From positions 177,552,798 to 177,616,797 of the forward strand of contig NC_134138.1 of the NCBI RefSeq assembly GCF_033958435.1: DNA of 64,000 bases, read 5' to 3'. The translations under genes and the position numbers were made by a program. Every line of letters begins with the position of its first letter. Position 1 is the stretch's first letter. Positions 13,568-25,560 of the stretch are shown in pieces. The notes below the pieces were generated by a model. The model was given only the letters and a program-made list of their open reading frames with translations. It was not told where the DNA came from and searched no databases. The stretch comes from Carettochelys insculpta. Taxonomy: Eukaryota; Chordata; Testudines; Carettochelyidae.

Positions 13568-13735
13568 GGCACATCCACATGGCATCTTTACTACTGTTAG
13601 CTCCATCTGCCAAGAGTGAGGTTTCACGCAGCTATACTAATTAGCCAAAAATTATGCTAATGAGCAGCCATTTGCAATTGGGAGACTGCTCATTAGCATG
13701 GAGCTGCCAGGAGAACAGCTTTGTGTAGATGTGCC
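13568..13735. mobile_element. Short inverted-repeat element beside the decayed LINE
   Basis: The left end GGCACATCCACATGGC and the right end TTTGTGTAGATGTGCC are inverted copies. The inside has the palindromic words ATGCTAATGAGCAG and CTGCTCATTAGCAT. It sits at the 5' edge of the minus-strand LINE remains. Confidence 0.55.
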
Positions 13736-14979
13736 CTGGATATATTGGTTGTACACTGTGCTTATTGTGTCTTCCCAGCACAGGTCACATTCACAAGGGA
13801 AAGAGATGGGCTTGGATCATTGTTGCAGCTGATGATCACTGGCAGCTGGGCTTAGATTACAGTACTCAAGAGTGACCAGCTCCACAACAGTAGTGGAGGA
13901 ATGGATACGTGCTCGAAGACATGTTTACACACGCCGTCTTCTCCCTGTCCTACACTAAGACAAAACCAAAAAAACCTGGCATCTTTCCTGGAATGCAAAA
14001 AGGAGAATCTAGTGACTATCTTCTCATTCTCTATTAGTGCATTACAATTTATTAATAAATAGAAATGCTCCTAAACAATGTGCACAAAGATGTACACTCA
14101 TTTAACTTGTCAAATTTGACTCAAATCTTCTTAAAAGTCTCTAATAAGTAAGGTGAAGTCTAGAGAAGTTTGATAAACTGTGCACTGACCCAAACTGACA
14201 CCATGTTTCCTAAAGCAACTCTGAACGAGAGGGGCAGCCATAACTACCCTGAAGTTAATGATCTGGCATTAAGCAAGTTTCCAATTAAGCAATGCTGTTG
14301 CTGTATCACTCATGTTCTGTGCGTCACCTTTGATCTTGCCATGTAACCTCCCACCAAGCCTCCACATACACTTGTCAAGATTGCTGGATACTTGGAGGCC
14401 AAGAATACTGAAAACTATGGATTTATTATGGCATCCTGGCATGCACAAAAATATGCATTTGTCATCTGATTTCTTAGAGCAGTTAGTGGCTCTTGCTGGT
14501 AAACATGCAGATCAATATTTATGTCTGTGTTCAGTTACAGTTATATTTGTCTGGGTGGCAGACGGTGTTTTAATGGGCCTCTATTACTCAGCACCCATTT
14601 GGAGTGGAAGACTGATTCAGCAGATATGGTTTTTTTGTTTTTGTTTTTTTTACTTTTTTGCTTTTGCACCAAACTCCTGGAGGTCATGTTTACTGACCTC
14701 TGCCTACTCCGAGCTTCTATTGCTACTATTGGCAGAACTGGAAGCATCACTAACAAAAAGTTGTGGACACTTTCCATTATCACGGTTTTCAGTTGCTTAT
14801 GATTTTTCCAAATTCTATCTGTTCAGGATGAATTTTTTGTATGCTAAGTGTTTGACGGGCTGATTTTTGGTGAGAATTTTAAGGAAAAAAGGTCCCAGTC
14901 TTTTCGCCAAATCACGCAAAAATATGTTAATTTTACCAATGTTAAAATCAATTTTTACAATTCTGTCTATGAGAATTTT

Positions 14980-15560
14980 TACTGGTTGCACCTCCCTTGT
15001 CTAACACCCTCATGACTTGACCGGTCTCAGGTGAGGAAATTTGACAGAAGAAGGGATATCTCCCTAGCTCCCCCACCGCCTGTTGCTCCCACTGGCTGCC
15101 ATGCATCTGTCTGTTCCCCCCAAACTTGAACCCCTGCTGCCCCCTTACCACCAGCTTGACCTGTACTGGCCCTGATCCCAGCTCCAGCCAGGCTGACCGC
15201 CATGGCTCCAGCCCTGTGGAGGAACTGGTTGCTGGCTGCAGACCCAGCCAGGCTGTTGGCCATGGCCCTTTGGAGGAACCCACTACTGGCTGTGGCTCCA
15301 GCCCTGCGAAAACTGGTTCCAGACCCAGCCAGGCTGCCAACCATGGCTCTAGCCCATGGTACATGCTTCAGCTTTGGACAAGCTGTCAGTACGGCTCTGA
15401 ATCCAGGACACCAGCATCAGCTGTGGCTGGGCTGCTGATGTGTCCAGCCCCATGAGTACTGGCCCCAGCAAAGAATCTGCACCAGGCTCCCTTCCTAACA
15501 CCCTCATGGTTGGGGGCGGGGGGCAGAAGTCCTAGCTAGAAAGTTAGTTTCTCCTTTAAA
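14980..15560. repeat. GC-rich dispersed repeat with internal imperfect tandem units
   Basis: It starts TTGCACCTCCCTTGTCTAAC, then CTCATGACTTGACCGG, resembling Tigger-like ends. The middle repeats a unit built from CCAGACCCAGCCAGGCTG and CCATGGCTCCAGCCCTG (15170-15350). Long frames here come from composition. The class is uncertain. Confidence 0.4.
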
Positions 15561-15849
15561 AAAAAAAGCGTATAGCCCAAAATGCTCTGGTCCTGTAACA
15601 TCCGTGGTCTTGCCAGACCAGAGATGTCAGTTTTGGCAGGTAGAACCTGTACTATTTCCTATTTGTTTTCTTGCAAGCAAATATCTGTCAAATTGCCACA
15701 GAATTCTTATGGGATGCTGCGTAAGTTATGCAACCCAAGCTTCACAGAGGTGGTGAGTAACTGGATGTTACTTGTTTTCCAGGAGCCCAATTGGAGCCTG
15801 TTTATACTGTTAAAGCGAAGCAATATCATGTCTTGGGCTGCGTCTACAC

Positions 15850-16960
15850 TAGCGGTTCCCTACCTTTTCCAGATGGGGATCCATGTTGGCAATTCAGGAA
15901 GAATTGGTGACCCAAGGTAATTCAGAAATGGCTGGGGGGTGGCGGGGCGGGGAGAGCAGAGCTGTAACTAGCTAATTTTGTGCCTGAGGCAAGGATATAA
16001 AAGTGCAGTCCCTCATGTTTATATATTCATAATAGTTATTTCATCGAAAAGGGGAAATATATTAATAAAATAATATTGCATTTACTTTAGTTAGTCAGAG
16101 CTGTGATGGAGGAAAGAGACTCATCCCCAAACTGCACCCCCCCCGGCTTAAACCCCACAATAAGTTGCTTGGAGAGTCACACTCAGGGGCTAGAGAGGGT
16201 GAGGGGAGTCACATTGAGGGGCTAGGGGTCACTAGGGGCTGGAGGGCTGTAGATGGGGCTAGGGGAGTCCCACTCAGGGCTAGGAGTCACTCAGGGGTTG
16301 AAGGGGGCTAGATGGGACTAGGGGAGTCACATTCTGTGGCTAGGAGGGGGCTAAGGGTATCTCACTCAGGGTCTTCAGGGGGCTAGGGAAGTCACACTCA
16401 GGGACTGGAGAGTCACACTCAGGGGCTGGGAGTCACTCAGAGGCTCTAGGGGGCTAGGGAAGTCACACTTAGTGGATGCAGGGGGTAGAGGAGTCACACT
16501 CAGGGGTTAGGAGTCACTCACAGGCTGGAGGAAGAGAGGGAAGGCACAGGGACTCCCATGACTGGAAGCTGGCTGGGGCGCAGAGCCCTGGCCAGCAGCA
16601 CGAGCTGTTGGAACCCTGCTGGGGTTTGTGGGGATCCCATATCCTGCAGAGACTGGAAGCCAGGGAGCTGATGAGCTCTGCCCTCCCTCCTGAGCTCAGC
16701 CCCAGGCTCCCACCTTACCTGAGCTGGGTGCTGCTCTTCAGGTATGCATGTCTCTGCCCTGCAGTTCAAATGGCTCTCAGCATAATGGACTGGCTTAGTT
16801 GCCTGATGGCTGTTAATCCAATTAAGAAGTTGAGAACCACTTCAGGAGTGTGAATGGCTTCTTAGTAGCCACCAGTGGAGCTGCCCAGCCCAGCTGGCAA
16901 CCCTTTGGAAATGTAATCGTGACCCATTTTGAGTCCTTACCCATAGGTTGGGAAACCCTG
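15850..16960. mobile_element. hAT-like DNA transposon, non-autonomous, nested
   Basis: The terminal inverted repeats are TAGCGGTTCCCTACC (left) and GGTTGGGAAACCCTG (right), matching the CAGNGGTTCCCAACC type of hAT elements. An imperfect 8-bp target duplication (GTCTACAC / GTCTACTG) flanks it, taken from the host element's own terminus. No transposase is seen inside. Confidence 0.75.
16185..16530 (+). repeat. Minisatellite inside the hAT element
   Basis: Irregular tandem copies of a unit like GGGGCTAGGGGAGTCACACTCA, about 20-60 bp each with internal variation (GGAGTCAC, CTCAGGGGCTGGGAGTCACT). G-rich on the plus strand. Confidence 0.8.
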
Positions 16961-17484
16961 GTCTACTGAGATAAATTCAAGTTTAAGGCAGTCAGCTCAA
17001 TATTACCACGACTGTCATCACTGAAAATATCATTAGCTCGATTTAGGGAGCACTAATCTCGAGATTGCAATATCGCAGTTACCTGACGGGTATAGCGTCA
17101 AGCTCGAATTCAGAAGTTCAATTAAAAGCCAGTGTAGAAGCGCCACATCTTAAAATCAAATTTATTATCCTCCAGAAGTGTCCCCTACCCATCCCAAAAG
17201 CTAAGCATGCCACACCTGGCTCCCAGCTCTGCTACTAGCAGGACCTGGGAAAGTTACCAGGCTGCTGCACTCCTGTGGTGAGGGCTGGGCACCCCACTGC
17301 CGAGCTGCTTGAGCCAGTGTGGGCCCAGGCACCCCACAGCCAGGTGGCTTGAGTTGTGCAGTGCCAGACACGCATGGGCAGGCACCCACTCCGCAGGTGC
17401 CCTTGGCCACCTGTGACGAGGTACCCCGCAACCAGAGGGATCCAGCAGCTTTTCCATTGGAGCCAATGAGTGGCAGGGCATTGG

Positions 17485-17620
17485 CTTTTTTTTGGAGAGG
17501 ATTTTTATTTTTGTTTTTTTTGGGGGCGGGGCAGGGGAGTGGTTTTGGGTGGTTTTTTTGGGGAGGTTGTTTTTTGGGGGGAAGTTGGGGTGGGACTGGG
17601 GCTGGGGGAGCCAGTGAGGA
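17485..17620 (+). repeat. G/T-rich low-complexity tract
   Basis: Alternating T runs and G runs (TTTTTTTTGGAGAGG, GTTTTTTTTGGGGGCGGGGC, TTTTTTGGGGGGAAGTTGGG). It has at least four G-runs of three or more close together on the plus strand, so it could form a G-quadruplex. Confidence 0.75.
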
Positions 17621-18292
17621 GGGGGAGTAAACCTTCACATTTAAGGGACTCTGGGGAAAAACAGACAGACGTATTTGTCCAGTAAATGAAGGGTTTCCTG
17701 TACTAGCGGGAGTGGAGAAATTGACTAGAGCTGCTGTGCCATCAGTTTTCTGGGTCCCCCAAGCTACTGAACCCAAGAAACTGACAATGCTGCTGCTCCT
17801 GGCTCAGAATGCGGGACAGAGGGAATTGTGGGATAGGCTCCCACAACGCATTGCTGCAACACTCGATGTTTGGTGATTTCAGTGTGGAAGCAATGTGCCA
17901 AATCTGTTGGAAGCCTGTGAGAAGTGAGGATACTCAAAAATCAAATTTAGAAAAATTGACATGATAAAATCAGTTTTAATAAATTTGAATTTATGTCGTA
18001 GTGTAGACGTAGCCTTGGAGAAGGCTGTCTGGTCACTGTGGATTAATTGCTGATCATACACTGAAAGAGAGGCATGCAGAGACTGGTCACAGTAGAGCTT
18101 GTGGAGTCATCACAGGAGGCTGCCCACGGGGGTCACAATGTGAGATGAGGCCAATTGTGAGAGATCATGAAGGCAGGAGGCCTGTCATTTGGAGAAGTCC
18201 ATTGAAAGAGACTAGAAAGGGGTCCAGGTTCAGCTAGCTCAGTAACCATGTCCATGATCGCAGGGTGTCATTGTAGAGGCACCATCATGTAA

Positions 18293-18425
18293 CCAAAACA
18301 AAAAAGCAGTCAAGTAGCATTTTAAAGACTAACAAAATAATTTATTAGGTGAGCTTCAGTGCTACTTGACAGCTTTTTTGTTTTGATAGTATATAGACTA
18401 GCACGGCTCCCTCTCTGTTACTATT
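18293..18425. repeat. Penelope-like tail fragments arranged head to head
   Basis: The left half (AAAACAAAAAAGCAGTCAAG, then AATAATTTATTAGGTGAGCT) is the reverse complement of the PLE tail. The right half (GTGCTACTTGACAGC, then TTTTGTTTTGATAGTATATA and ACTAGCACGGCTCCC) is in plus orientation. The two meet as an inverted repeat. Confidence 0.65.
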
Positions 18426-19849
18426 CATCATGTAACCAGTTTGCTTAGTCAAAGCTGCTCATCTGACTACTTTGCCAGCATCAGTGTGTTCTTCCACATA
18501 TTTCCTATAATGGAACTTTTTTCCCCTGACCATCTTCTATATCCTTACCCTTTTTTCCTTCATGTGCCTCATTGAAATACATTTCAAAGAAACTTGGAAA
18601 TAATTTGTCTTTTAAAATAATTCTCCTCCTCTTTTTACCAATAAAAACCAATGAAACATTAGCTCTTCTGTATCACCACTGTAACTGACCAGTCATCATT
18701 TTCTTGTTGCCCTTATCTTCCTTTTTCCTCAGTTACTTCTTATTCCTTTTTAAAATTAAGATTAGAGATACTTAAAGTATAATGGTAGTGGGTAGAACAG
18801 CAGGTGTAAATTGGCACAGCTTGCTGAAGTCAATGGAGCTCCTTCAATTTACACAGGCTGAGGATGGAGTCCATTAACTCAAAGAACAGCACACTGTGTT
18901 TGCATAGTCTGAAATTATTGGAAATTGTCTGCAACAGGTTAAAGAATGACACTGGAAAAACAGAATCCTCACCCTTTGACTGCTGGACTGCAGCCTCTCC
19001 TTTTTCCACGCTATTCTGAAAAAGGTGAGGTAATGAACATGTCTAACTTCCTAAAAATCATCATGTACCTTTCTCCTTTACTGTAAAAAAGAAAAGCCAT
19101 CTTCCCCCATCAAAATTAATTTATTTTGCACAAGACATCTACTATTTGAACTCTGATTTCTCCAGAAAGCTAAATGATACTCACTCATGTTCTTGGATAA
19201 CAATGGGCACTATGCATCATAATTTGGCTTACCAAAATGTGAAGGTCTGAATATTTGCAAACCTTTTGCAAACTTAGAGTTGGGCTGTAGTTATTTGCAA
19301 GGATTGTAACAGAATATAACCAGGTTCAAGCACTGCAAACTATTGTAATACTTTTTCGAACAAGGCATGTCTTCTAAGGTATCATTGGAAAACACATAAT
19401 TTGTGCACCAGTCTCATCCTGATAAGATGTGTTTGGCAATATTGTATGCCAAGTTATAAGTTTCCCTGTATGATGGTCTTAATTTGTGTTGAAAACTCCA
19501 CAACCTTGACCAAACTGACACTGGTAAACAGGACTGTCCTATGGAACATGTGCTCTGCTTAATTTGGATTTAAGCAGTAAATGAAGTCATCAAGCAGGAA
19601 GGAACACAAAGAAAACTCAAACAAATTAGAAAAAGCTAGCAGGGGACATCCTTCCACACAAACTCTTTGTCTCTTATAGGGTATACCTATATCCTCTGAT
19701 GAATTCCACCTTTGAATTCACATTTTAAAGTGGGACTAAGAAAGATTTTTTGACTACATTTTAATAAATAAAACAATACCACTTAACTTGGTGAAAATAT
19801 TTTTTAGATAAATGCTGAGAAATTAAACACTAGAAACACTTCTGTGATA

Positions 19850-19995
19850 CACTCATTAGCATCACAATTTTACAACTGGGAAAACAGAGGTAAAAAGTAA
19901 GTAAATTGTTTACAATTACATGGGAAGACAATGGCAGGACTAGATGCACGTACAAGAATCAAGCCCAGTTCTGTACTGTAAATATGTCTAGTGGT
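19850..19995 (-). repeat. MIR-like SINE relic
   Basis: CATTAGCATCACAATTTTAC, then AACTGGGAAAACAGAGGTAA resembles the reverse complement of the MIR core (cf. TTTCCCAGTTGTAAAATTG). Confidence 0.5.
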
Positions 19996-20739
19996 TATTG
20001 GAGATCTTCTGGATGTCAATTTAAATGAACTAACAGACCTCATATCGTAGGCCAAAGAGAGCACTCACACAGTGGTTACAGTCCTAGGTTTTCTAAAGAA
20101 TACCTCTCCCATAACTTCTTTTCATCGCCAAACCATATGTAATCCCATCCTCCTCTGTCTTAGTAATTAATCAGCCTTCTTCACTTACCCCTTCATTTGA
20201 TAGCATCCCAAATATTTCAGGAAAAGCCTAAAGAAATTATTTTTCTTTCTTTGTAGAGTGGTCCCAAGTTTAGGACACATCAAAGAAACTCCAAAGCTAA
20301 GGAACACCTTCCAGCTAGAGAGGACCCCACCGTCAGTACCCCTCCCTTCTCTTTTACATCAGAAGGGATTGCTCATCTAGGTACCTCAGACAAACTCTAC
20401 AGGTGCCACAGTAGTTGAGAAAACAGAGACATAGATAGTTTCTCAGTCACTGGGAGCCAAACCATTACAAATTGTTGAATTGCTTATAAATCGTATTAAA
20501 TGTACATCAGCTAAAAGAGGACATTTTCTCAAGTACACGTTGCAAAAATGAGTCGGTGAAATTAAACATGTTCAATACAGAAGTCACTCAAAATAAATCA
20601 GTTCCCAGAATCTGAAAGTAGGTTAGCTAATTTCTCAGCCTCACAGGTTAAAATCACCGCCTTCTACTAGATTTTGCTACCATTATAACTCCACTAGAAA
20701 CTCTAACAAGCAAAAGCCAGAAAAAATGGAGCCTTCTGA

Positions 20740-21100
20740 GGCTATGTCTAGACTGGAGCAATTTGATGGCAGAAGTTTTTGTTGGAAGATATCCTGTGAC
20801 AAAACCCTCATCGAAAGATCATGTCCACACAGCAAAGTGGATTAAAAGAGCAATCCACTTTGCTGACAGAGAGGAACCAGACTGCCCAGCTGCTCTACTG
20901 GCAAAATGGCCACATGGAACCATAGCAGACTGGGTCACAGGTCACCATTTCATTCTGAGAGCCCGGGCAAGATGCTCCCTTGAAGAGACCCACAAACACC
21001 TGTTCCCTGTCAATGTTGCAGGCATGTCTACCTCCTTGAGGGACAGCACAGTTAGAGTAGGGATTTGTGTCTTTCTGGGAGGCACAGCTCATTCCAGGAA
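20740..21100. mobile_element. One-ended Harbinger-type fragment
   Basis: It starts GGCTATGTCTAGACTGGAGC, then TTTTGTTGGAAGATATCC and a CAAAGTGGATTAAAAGAGCA / ATCCACTTTGCTG pair. No matching right end was found. The sequence to about 21630 is worn repeat material of unknown type. Confidence 0.45.
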
Positions 21101-21757
21101 GCCATGGTTCCAGAGCAGCCCCCTGGCTTGAGCTGGAGCCACACTAAAGTGCTTCAGATGCTGCTGAATCTTCTAACATCTGTCCTGACCCCACGTGCAA
21201 GGACCACTCTGTGGCTACAGGATGGTCACACCTGCACTTGCCCTCCCAGCTGCACAGGCGGATCTGGAGGCACTTCTCTTCCAGAGTCTCGGCTGCCATA
21301 TGCCTGACTTCTTTGCATTCACATTAAGTGACTGTCATACACCATCAACAACCATGACCTGTAGCAACTTTCTGATCAACTGCCTGCTGAAGAAGAAATC
21401 AGAAAGAGAAGATGGCGATAGATTGGACATACTGTTAGAAAACCAACCACCAACATGACAAGGCAAGCCTGAAGTGTGAACCCACAAAGAAGAAGGAAAA
21501 GAGGGCACCTAAGAAACACCTGACATAGAGACCTGAAGGCACACGCTAAAAAGACGGCTATACCTGATTAGAACTGGACAATATCGCCCAGGACAGGGGA
21601 CACTGGCAAATGGTTGTCAATGACCTATGATCCAAGATGTAGGAGTGGAAGAGGCTTACTACTACTTTGTCTTTGAGGTGGGCTCTGTCTGGACATTTTT
21701 CATAAAGGAGTTAATAGACCTCCCAGCAGATGTAACAAGGGTGATCCAGTGGTGGGC

Positions 21758-21955
21758 TTTAGCCTGGGACTCAGGAAAGCCAGGCTGGAGTCCTTATTCT
21801 ATCACAGACTTCCTCTGTGACCTTCAGCAAGACCTCCATCTCTCTATGCTTCAGTTCCTCATCATAAATTAGTGATGATTGTACTTCTCTATCTCACAGA
21901 GGTATTGTGAGGAGGTATGTTATAGGCTGTAATGTGCTAAGATCCTGTGTGAAGG
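21758..21955 (+). repeat. MIR-like SINE relic
   Basis: GCCTGGGACTCAGGAAAGCC, then TCTGTGACCTTCAGCAAGAC, CTTCAGTTCCTCATC and CAGAGGTATTGTGAGGAGG follow the order of a MIR element on the plus strand. Confidence 0.7.
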
Positions 21956-22444
21956 GACAAAACAGAAGTACCTAAGGGCAGACAGAAACCAAAACTGAAT
22001 CACTCATGCTTGAGACCTGCCAATCTTGTTGGGCCAATGCTCTTTGACTCCTTTTCTAGGACACAGTGAGAAACCCCAGCTATGATAAGGGCTATACTTT
22101 AATGCGGGTACCACACTGATTCCTCTCTTCTGTGGAGAATATATTTTGTTTAAGCTTCCTATTTAAGGTACCCTCCTATTACCTTCTGCTAGGACATCTC
22201 CTGCACAACCGTACCCACCAGATTCAGAAAGTTTTATGTGACCCTGTTACACCTAAAAATTGCAGTCAAGATACAGCAGCACAGGTTGCACCATTGCTAT
22301 TGCAGTACAGACATAGCCTTCACTGCCCTATAGACCATGGTAAGAACTACCAAGTGGGTAGTGCAGTGATCAAATTCTGTACTCAGTTTTTTTCTACTAT
22401 GATGATAAAAATAAATCTATTCAGTGTTTTTTTTTGTGTTGACA

Positions 22445-22540
22445 CTTTCCAGTACTGAGTACCGGCACCTTGGCAGCCCCAGCCATGGGATTGGCTGGGA
22501 GGAGGGGGTGGGGAGCCGCCTGAGTACTGGCACCACTTTC
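22445..22540. repeat. Short fragment, possibly hAT-derived
   Basis: GAGTACCGGCACCTTGGCAG at one side and GAGTACTGGCACCAC at the other frame a GC-rich core. I cannot assign the class firmly. Confidence 0.35.
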
Positions 22541-22767
22541 TTTTACACAAAAGGCATTGAATCTTCTAATGTATTAAGTGTATTGTGGAGCTCTCCGTTC
22601 ACATTTTGGAGGGAGAGAAGAATCCTGGTGACATCTGTTCTCTATATGGGGACTGATCCACTGTCCCTACATTTGACCATAAGCAGATACAGACTGAGTC
22701 TGAGGTCTGTGAAGCAGGGATTGTCCTCCTCTTCCTCTTTAGAAAAGAAAATATAGTTGTGTATTTC

Positions 22768-23045
22768 ATAGAACACTAGAGCTGGAAGGGAACTCAAGAG
22801 GTCATCAAGTCAAATCCCCTGCCCTCACAGCAGGACCAAGCACTGCCCTTAACGTCCCTGTTGGGTACTTATCTAACCAGTTCTTAAGTATCTCCAATTA
22901 TGGAGATTCTACAACCACTCTAGGCAACTTATTCCAGTGTGTAACCACCCTGACAGGCAAGAAATTTTTCTAATGTCCAACCTAACCCCCTTTGCTACAA
23001 TTTAAGCCTGCTGCTTTTTGTCCTGTCATCATTCTTATTACAGTA
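22768..23045 (-). mobile_element. CR1 LINE 3' fragment
   Basis: It matches the same end of the 44-kb CR1 with substitutions: GAGGTCATCAAGTCAAATCC, GCAGGACCAAGCACTGCCC, ATCTCCAATTATGGAGATTC and TTTTTCTAATGTCCAACCTA. It is a 5'-truncated minus-strand copy. Confidence 0.85.
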
Positions 23046-23124
23046 GCAGTGAGAGGCTCCAAATCTAATGGTAATGCACTGCACAAACACCACGTGAATG
23101 AGAGCTCACAATGTAAACAGATGA

Positions 23125-23260
23125 GACAGACAAATGGTGGAGTGCAAAACAGTGGCACAGAGGATTGAACTGATTTGTCCAAGGTCAGACAGAAAAAGAA
23201 CCCAGATATCTTGATCTCAAGACCAATTTCCTTTCCACTACCCTATACTACCTGCCCAAT
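23125..23260 (-). repeat. MIR-like SINE relic
   Basis: GGCACAGAGGATTGAACTGA, then TTTGTCCAAGGTCAGACAG and TTCCTTTCCACTACCCTATA follow a minus-strand MIR, weakly conserved. Confidence 0.5.
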
Positions 23261-24168
23261 TTTGATATTGGATACGCTAAGCTGTTGTTGCACAGCTATC
23301 GCCATAAACAAACACATTTATTTTAAGGAATGGAAATGTCATTGTAACCAGTTTTGTTAACTAATTCTCAAAAACGGTGAACTTAATTGATTTCCAATGA
23401 TTTATTAAACAGTTGTAAGTCGATAGCAACCACTGTAAATGCATTTACTTTATTTTTAAGGGAGTATCCATTTCAATCTAAGGTGCCTAGAACGGAAAGG
23501 GCTACCCTTAAAATAAAGTGAATGCATCTGCAGGGGTTACTGGTTGTTCTATTACTCTTTTCTGCTGTAAGTATGTGGTGAGGTATTTGCAAGACATCAC
23601 TGCATTACCGTACACACTGGAGAGAGCACTTTTATTCAGCAGTGATACCCTTTAAAAACTTTGATCAGAAACCTTCAAAACAGTCAAGTTTTATTTTGTG
23701 TTTTAAATAACAGAATAATTTCTATTAAAATAAACACAGAATGACATAACTTCAAAGACTGGCCGAACAAAAATATGTAAAAGTATTTCTCCATAATTTA
23801 TGTTCCCTCTTTTGTATGTAGTAACAGGAGCTGGGCAAATAATTTGCAGGGACTAACTTATTGAATTAATTTTTATTTTTGCTACATCAATAGATGGCCA
23901 ACTCTTCAAATTTATTCATTACTTAACATTATTTGATGACTATCTTTCATTATTTTTGCTGTTGGGCTTGATGGTAAATATACAGAACATGTGACATTTT
24001 CTTCTGTGCAGAGAGTCGGTAAGCTATGTCTACACAGCAGCATTATTTTGAAATAATCCATTTCAGAATATTTTATGTCAAAATAACACAGCAACACACG
24101 AGAATGCATTTCAAAATAACACCAAGCTATTTCAAAATAGCATGTCTGGACACATAGGCCATACCTTA

Positions 24169-24578
24169 CCAGCCCCCTTCTTTCAAATGGGCATGGAAAT
24201 GGCACAGACCAGGAAATATCAATGAGGCGCTGCCATGCATATGCAGCGCCTCATTAGCATAATGGTAGCTGCACAAATTTTGAAGCTGCTAACTTCAAAG
24301 TGCTGACAGACAGTCTAGACATGGGCACTTTGAAATATGCTCCCAACTTCAAAATTTCCTTACTTTGGGAGTAAGGGAATTTCGAACTTGGGTGCATATT
24401 TTGAAGAGCCCACATCTAGACTGGCTGTCAGCACTTCAAAGTTAGCAGCTTCAAAATTTGTGTGGCTGCCATTATGCTAATGAGGCACTTCAGATGCACG
24501 GCAGCATGTCTTTGGTATTCCCTGGGCCATGTACTTTCCATGATCCCTTTGAAGAAGGAGGGTAGTGTAGACACAGCC
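24169..24578. mobile_element. Inner Harbinger-type MITE
   Basis: Flanked by a perfect TTA duplication (24166-24168 and 24579-24581), the TWA target typical of PIF/Harbinger. The right end is GGTAGTGTAGACACAGCC; the left end has lost several bases. The arms are inverted (GCGCCTCATTAGCATAATGG / CCATTATGCTAATGAGGC; AGCACTTCAAAGTTAGCAGC / GCTGCTAACTTCAAAGTGCT). Confidence 0.8.
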
Positions 24579-24767
24579 TTAGTGTCTATTTTCAATTAGT
24601 GCCATTGGACACTGATTATTGCTTATTTTGAAATAACGCTATTCTGTGTCTTAAGAGTCCCTATTTTGAAATACATGTTATTCCTCCTGCAGTAAAGTTT
24701 ATGAAATTTGAAAGAACACAATTTATTTCAAAATAGTGTGTGCATAGTGTACACACTAACAAAGTTA

Positions 24768-25093
24768 TAGGAGACTCTTTCATATCCAGCAGCCCTGGGA
24801 CATGGAGGTTGCTGGATATTCAAATATTCTGGAAAATAGAGAGGTATACCTAGCACTAAAGAAAAACAAGATTAGATGTTAAGGGATGAACAAAAATATA
24901 TGCAAATATACTTTATTTACTAATGACAGTAGCATTGTACACTATAAACTTATACTGTATTTGCGGTATTTATTTGTATTTACTTACATTACACTGTACT
25001 TATGGAAAACATAACTAACTTTTACTTAAAGTTAAGATGCTGGTTATTTGAGAGTTCCAGATGATCATATGTCAGATATGAAAGAGTTTACCG
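24768..25093. mobile_element. Tigger/pogo-like MITE nested in the Harbinger element
   Basis: The ends TAGGAGACTCTTTCATATCC and GATATGAAAGAGTTTACCG are inverted and flanked by TA on each side, the target of Tc1/mariner elements. They match the ends of the 40486-41214 element. Confidence 0.65.
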
Positions 25094-25407
25094 TATTCCA
25101 AAATAACAGCTGTTATTTTGGAATAACCTTGATGTGTGGACATAGCCTAGAAGATCTATATTCCACTTATGCTGTTGGGTAGAGTAGGATTTAAATAGTG
25201 CAGGCCCTGCACCAGAGTAAATTTATTTTCAATCAAAGTGAGCTGTGTTGCTAAGCTAGGACTGGTTAGATTGTATACTTTTTCCAAGTCCCTTTTAGGC
25301 TGGAACACTCCTGGATTTTGAACATGCAGACAGGAACGCTCATGTCCTAACAAAGTTATGTGACTCTTGGTGAGTGGCAAAGCTTATACATGCCAGAAGT
25401 GGTGAAG

Positions 25408-25560
25408 TCACAGAAAGGTAGCCATGTTAGTCTGTATCTCCATAAAACAAAAAAGTAAGCGTGGAACACTTTAAAGACTAACACCATAATTTATTAGGTG
25501 ATGAGCTTTTGTGGGATAAACCCACTTCTTCAGATCTGGAATACAGCTGAAAATGAACTG
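25408..25560 (-). repeat. Penelope-like element tail fragment
   Basis: Read on the minus strand it contains CTGAAGAAGTGGGTTTATCC, then CTCATCACCTAATAAATTAT and TTAGTCTTTAAAGTGTTCC. These match the tail at 31395-31490 almost base for base. The fragment continues into a CAGACTAACATGGCTACC segment. Confidence 0.75.

Larger units (their letters stand above)
15836..18014. mobile_element. Harbinger-type element split by a hAT insertion
   Basis: The left end GGCTGCGTCTACAC and the right end GTGTAGACGTAGCC are inverted repeats, flanked by the 3-bp direct repeat TTG (15833-15835 and 18015-18017). The left arm is cut after 14 bases and resumes at 16961 with GATAAATTCAAGTTTA, which mirrors the right arm TAAATTTGAATTTATG. 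The inside from about 17170 to 17900 is unrelated GC-rich sequence with no convincing gene. Confidence 0.75.
24022..25147. mobile_element. Outer Harbinger-type MITE of a three-layer nest
   Basis: The ends AGCTATGTCTACACAGCAGC and TGATGTGTGGACATAGCC are inverted repeats. The arms carry TATTTTGAAATAAT and TCAAAATAACA words on both sides. It contains two later insertions with their own target duplications (24169-24578 and 24768-25093). Confidence 0.75.

Noticed and set aside
14312..14863. 183-codon plus-strand frame
   Set aside because: Low-complexity T-rich middle, no domain, no splice signals, and it lies in the inferred antisense strand of a CNTNAP2 intron.
16185..16530. Possible CRISPR array
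   Set aside because: Units vary in length and sequence with no constant repeat and unique spacers, and the genome is vertebrate.
17201..17776. 191-codon proline-rich minus-strand frame
   Set aside because: Produced by the G/T-rich tract and GC-rich interior of a split element; low complexity.
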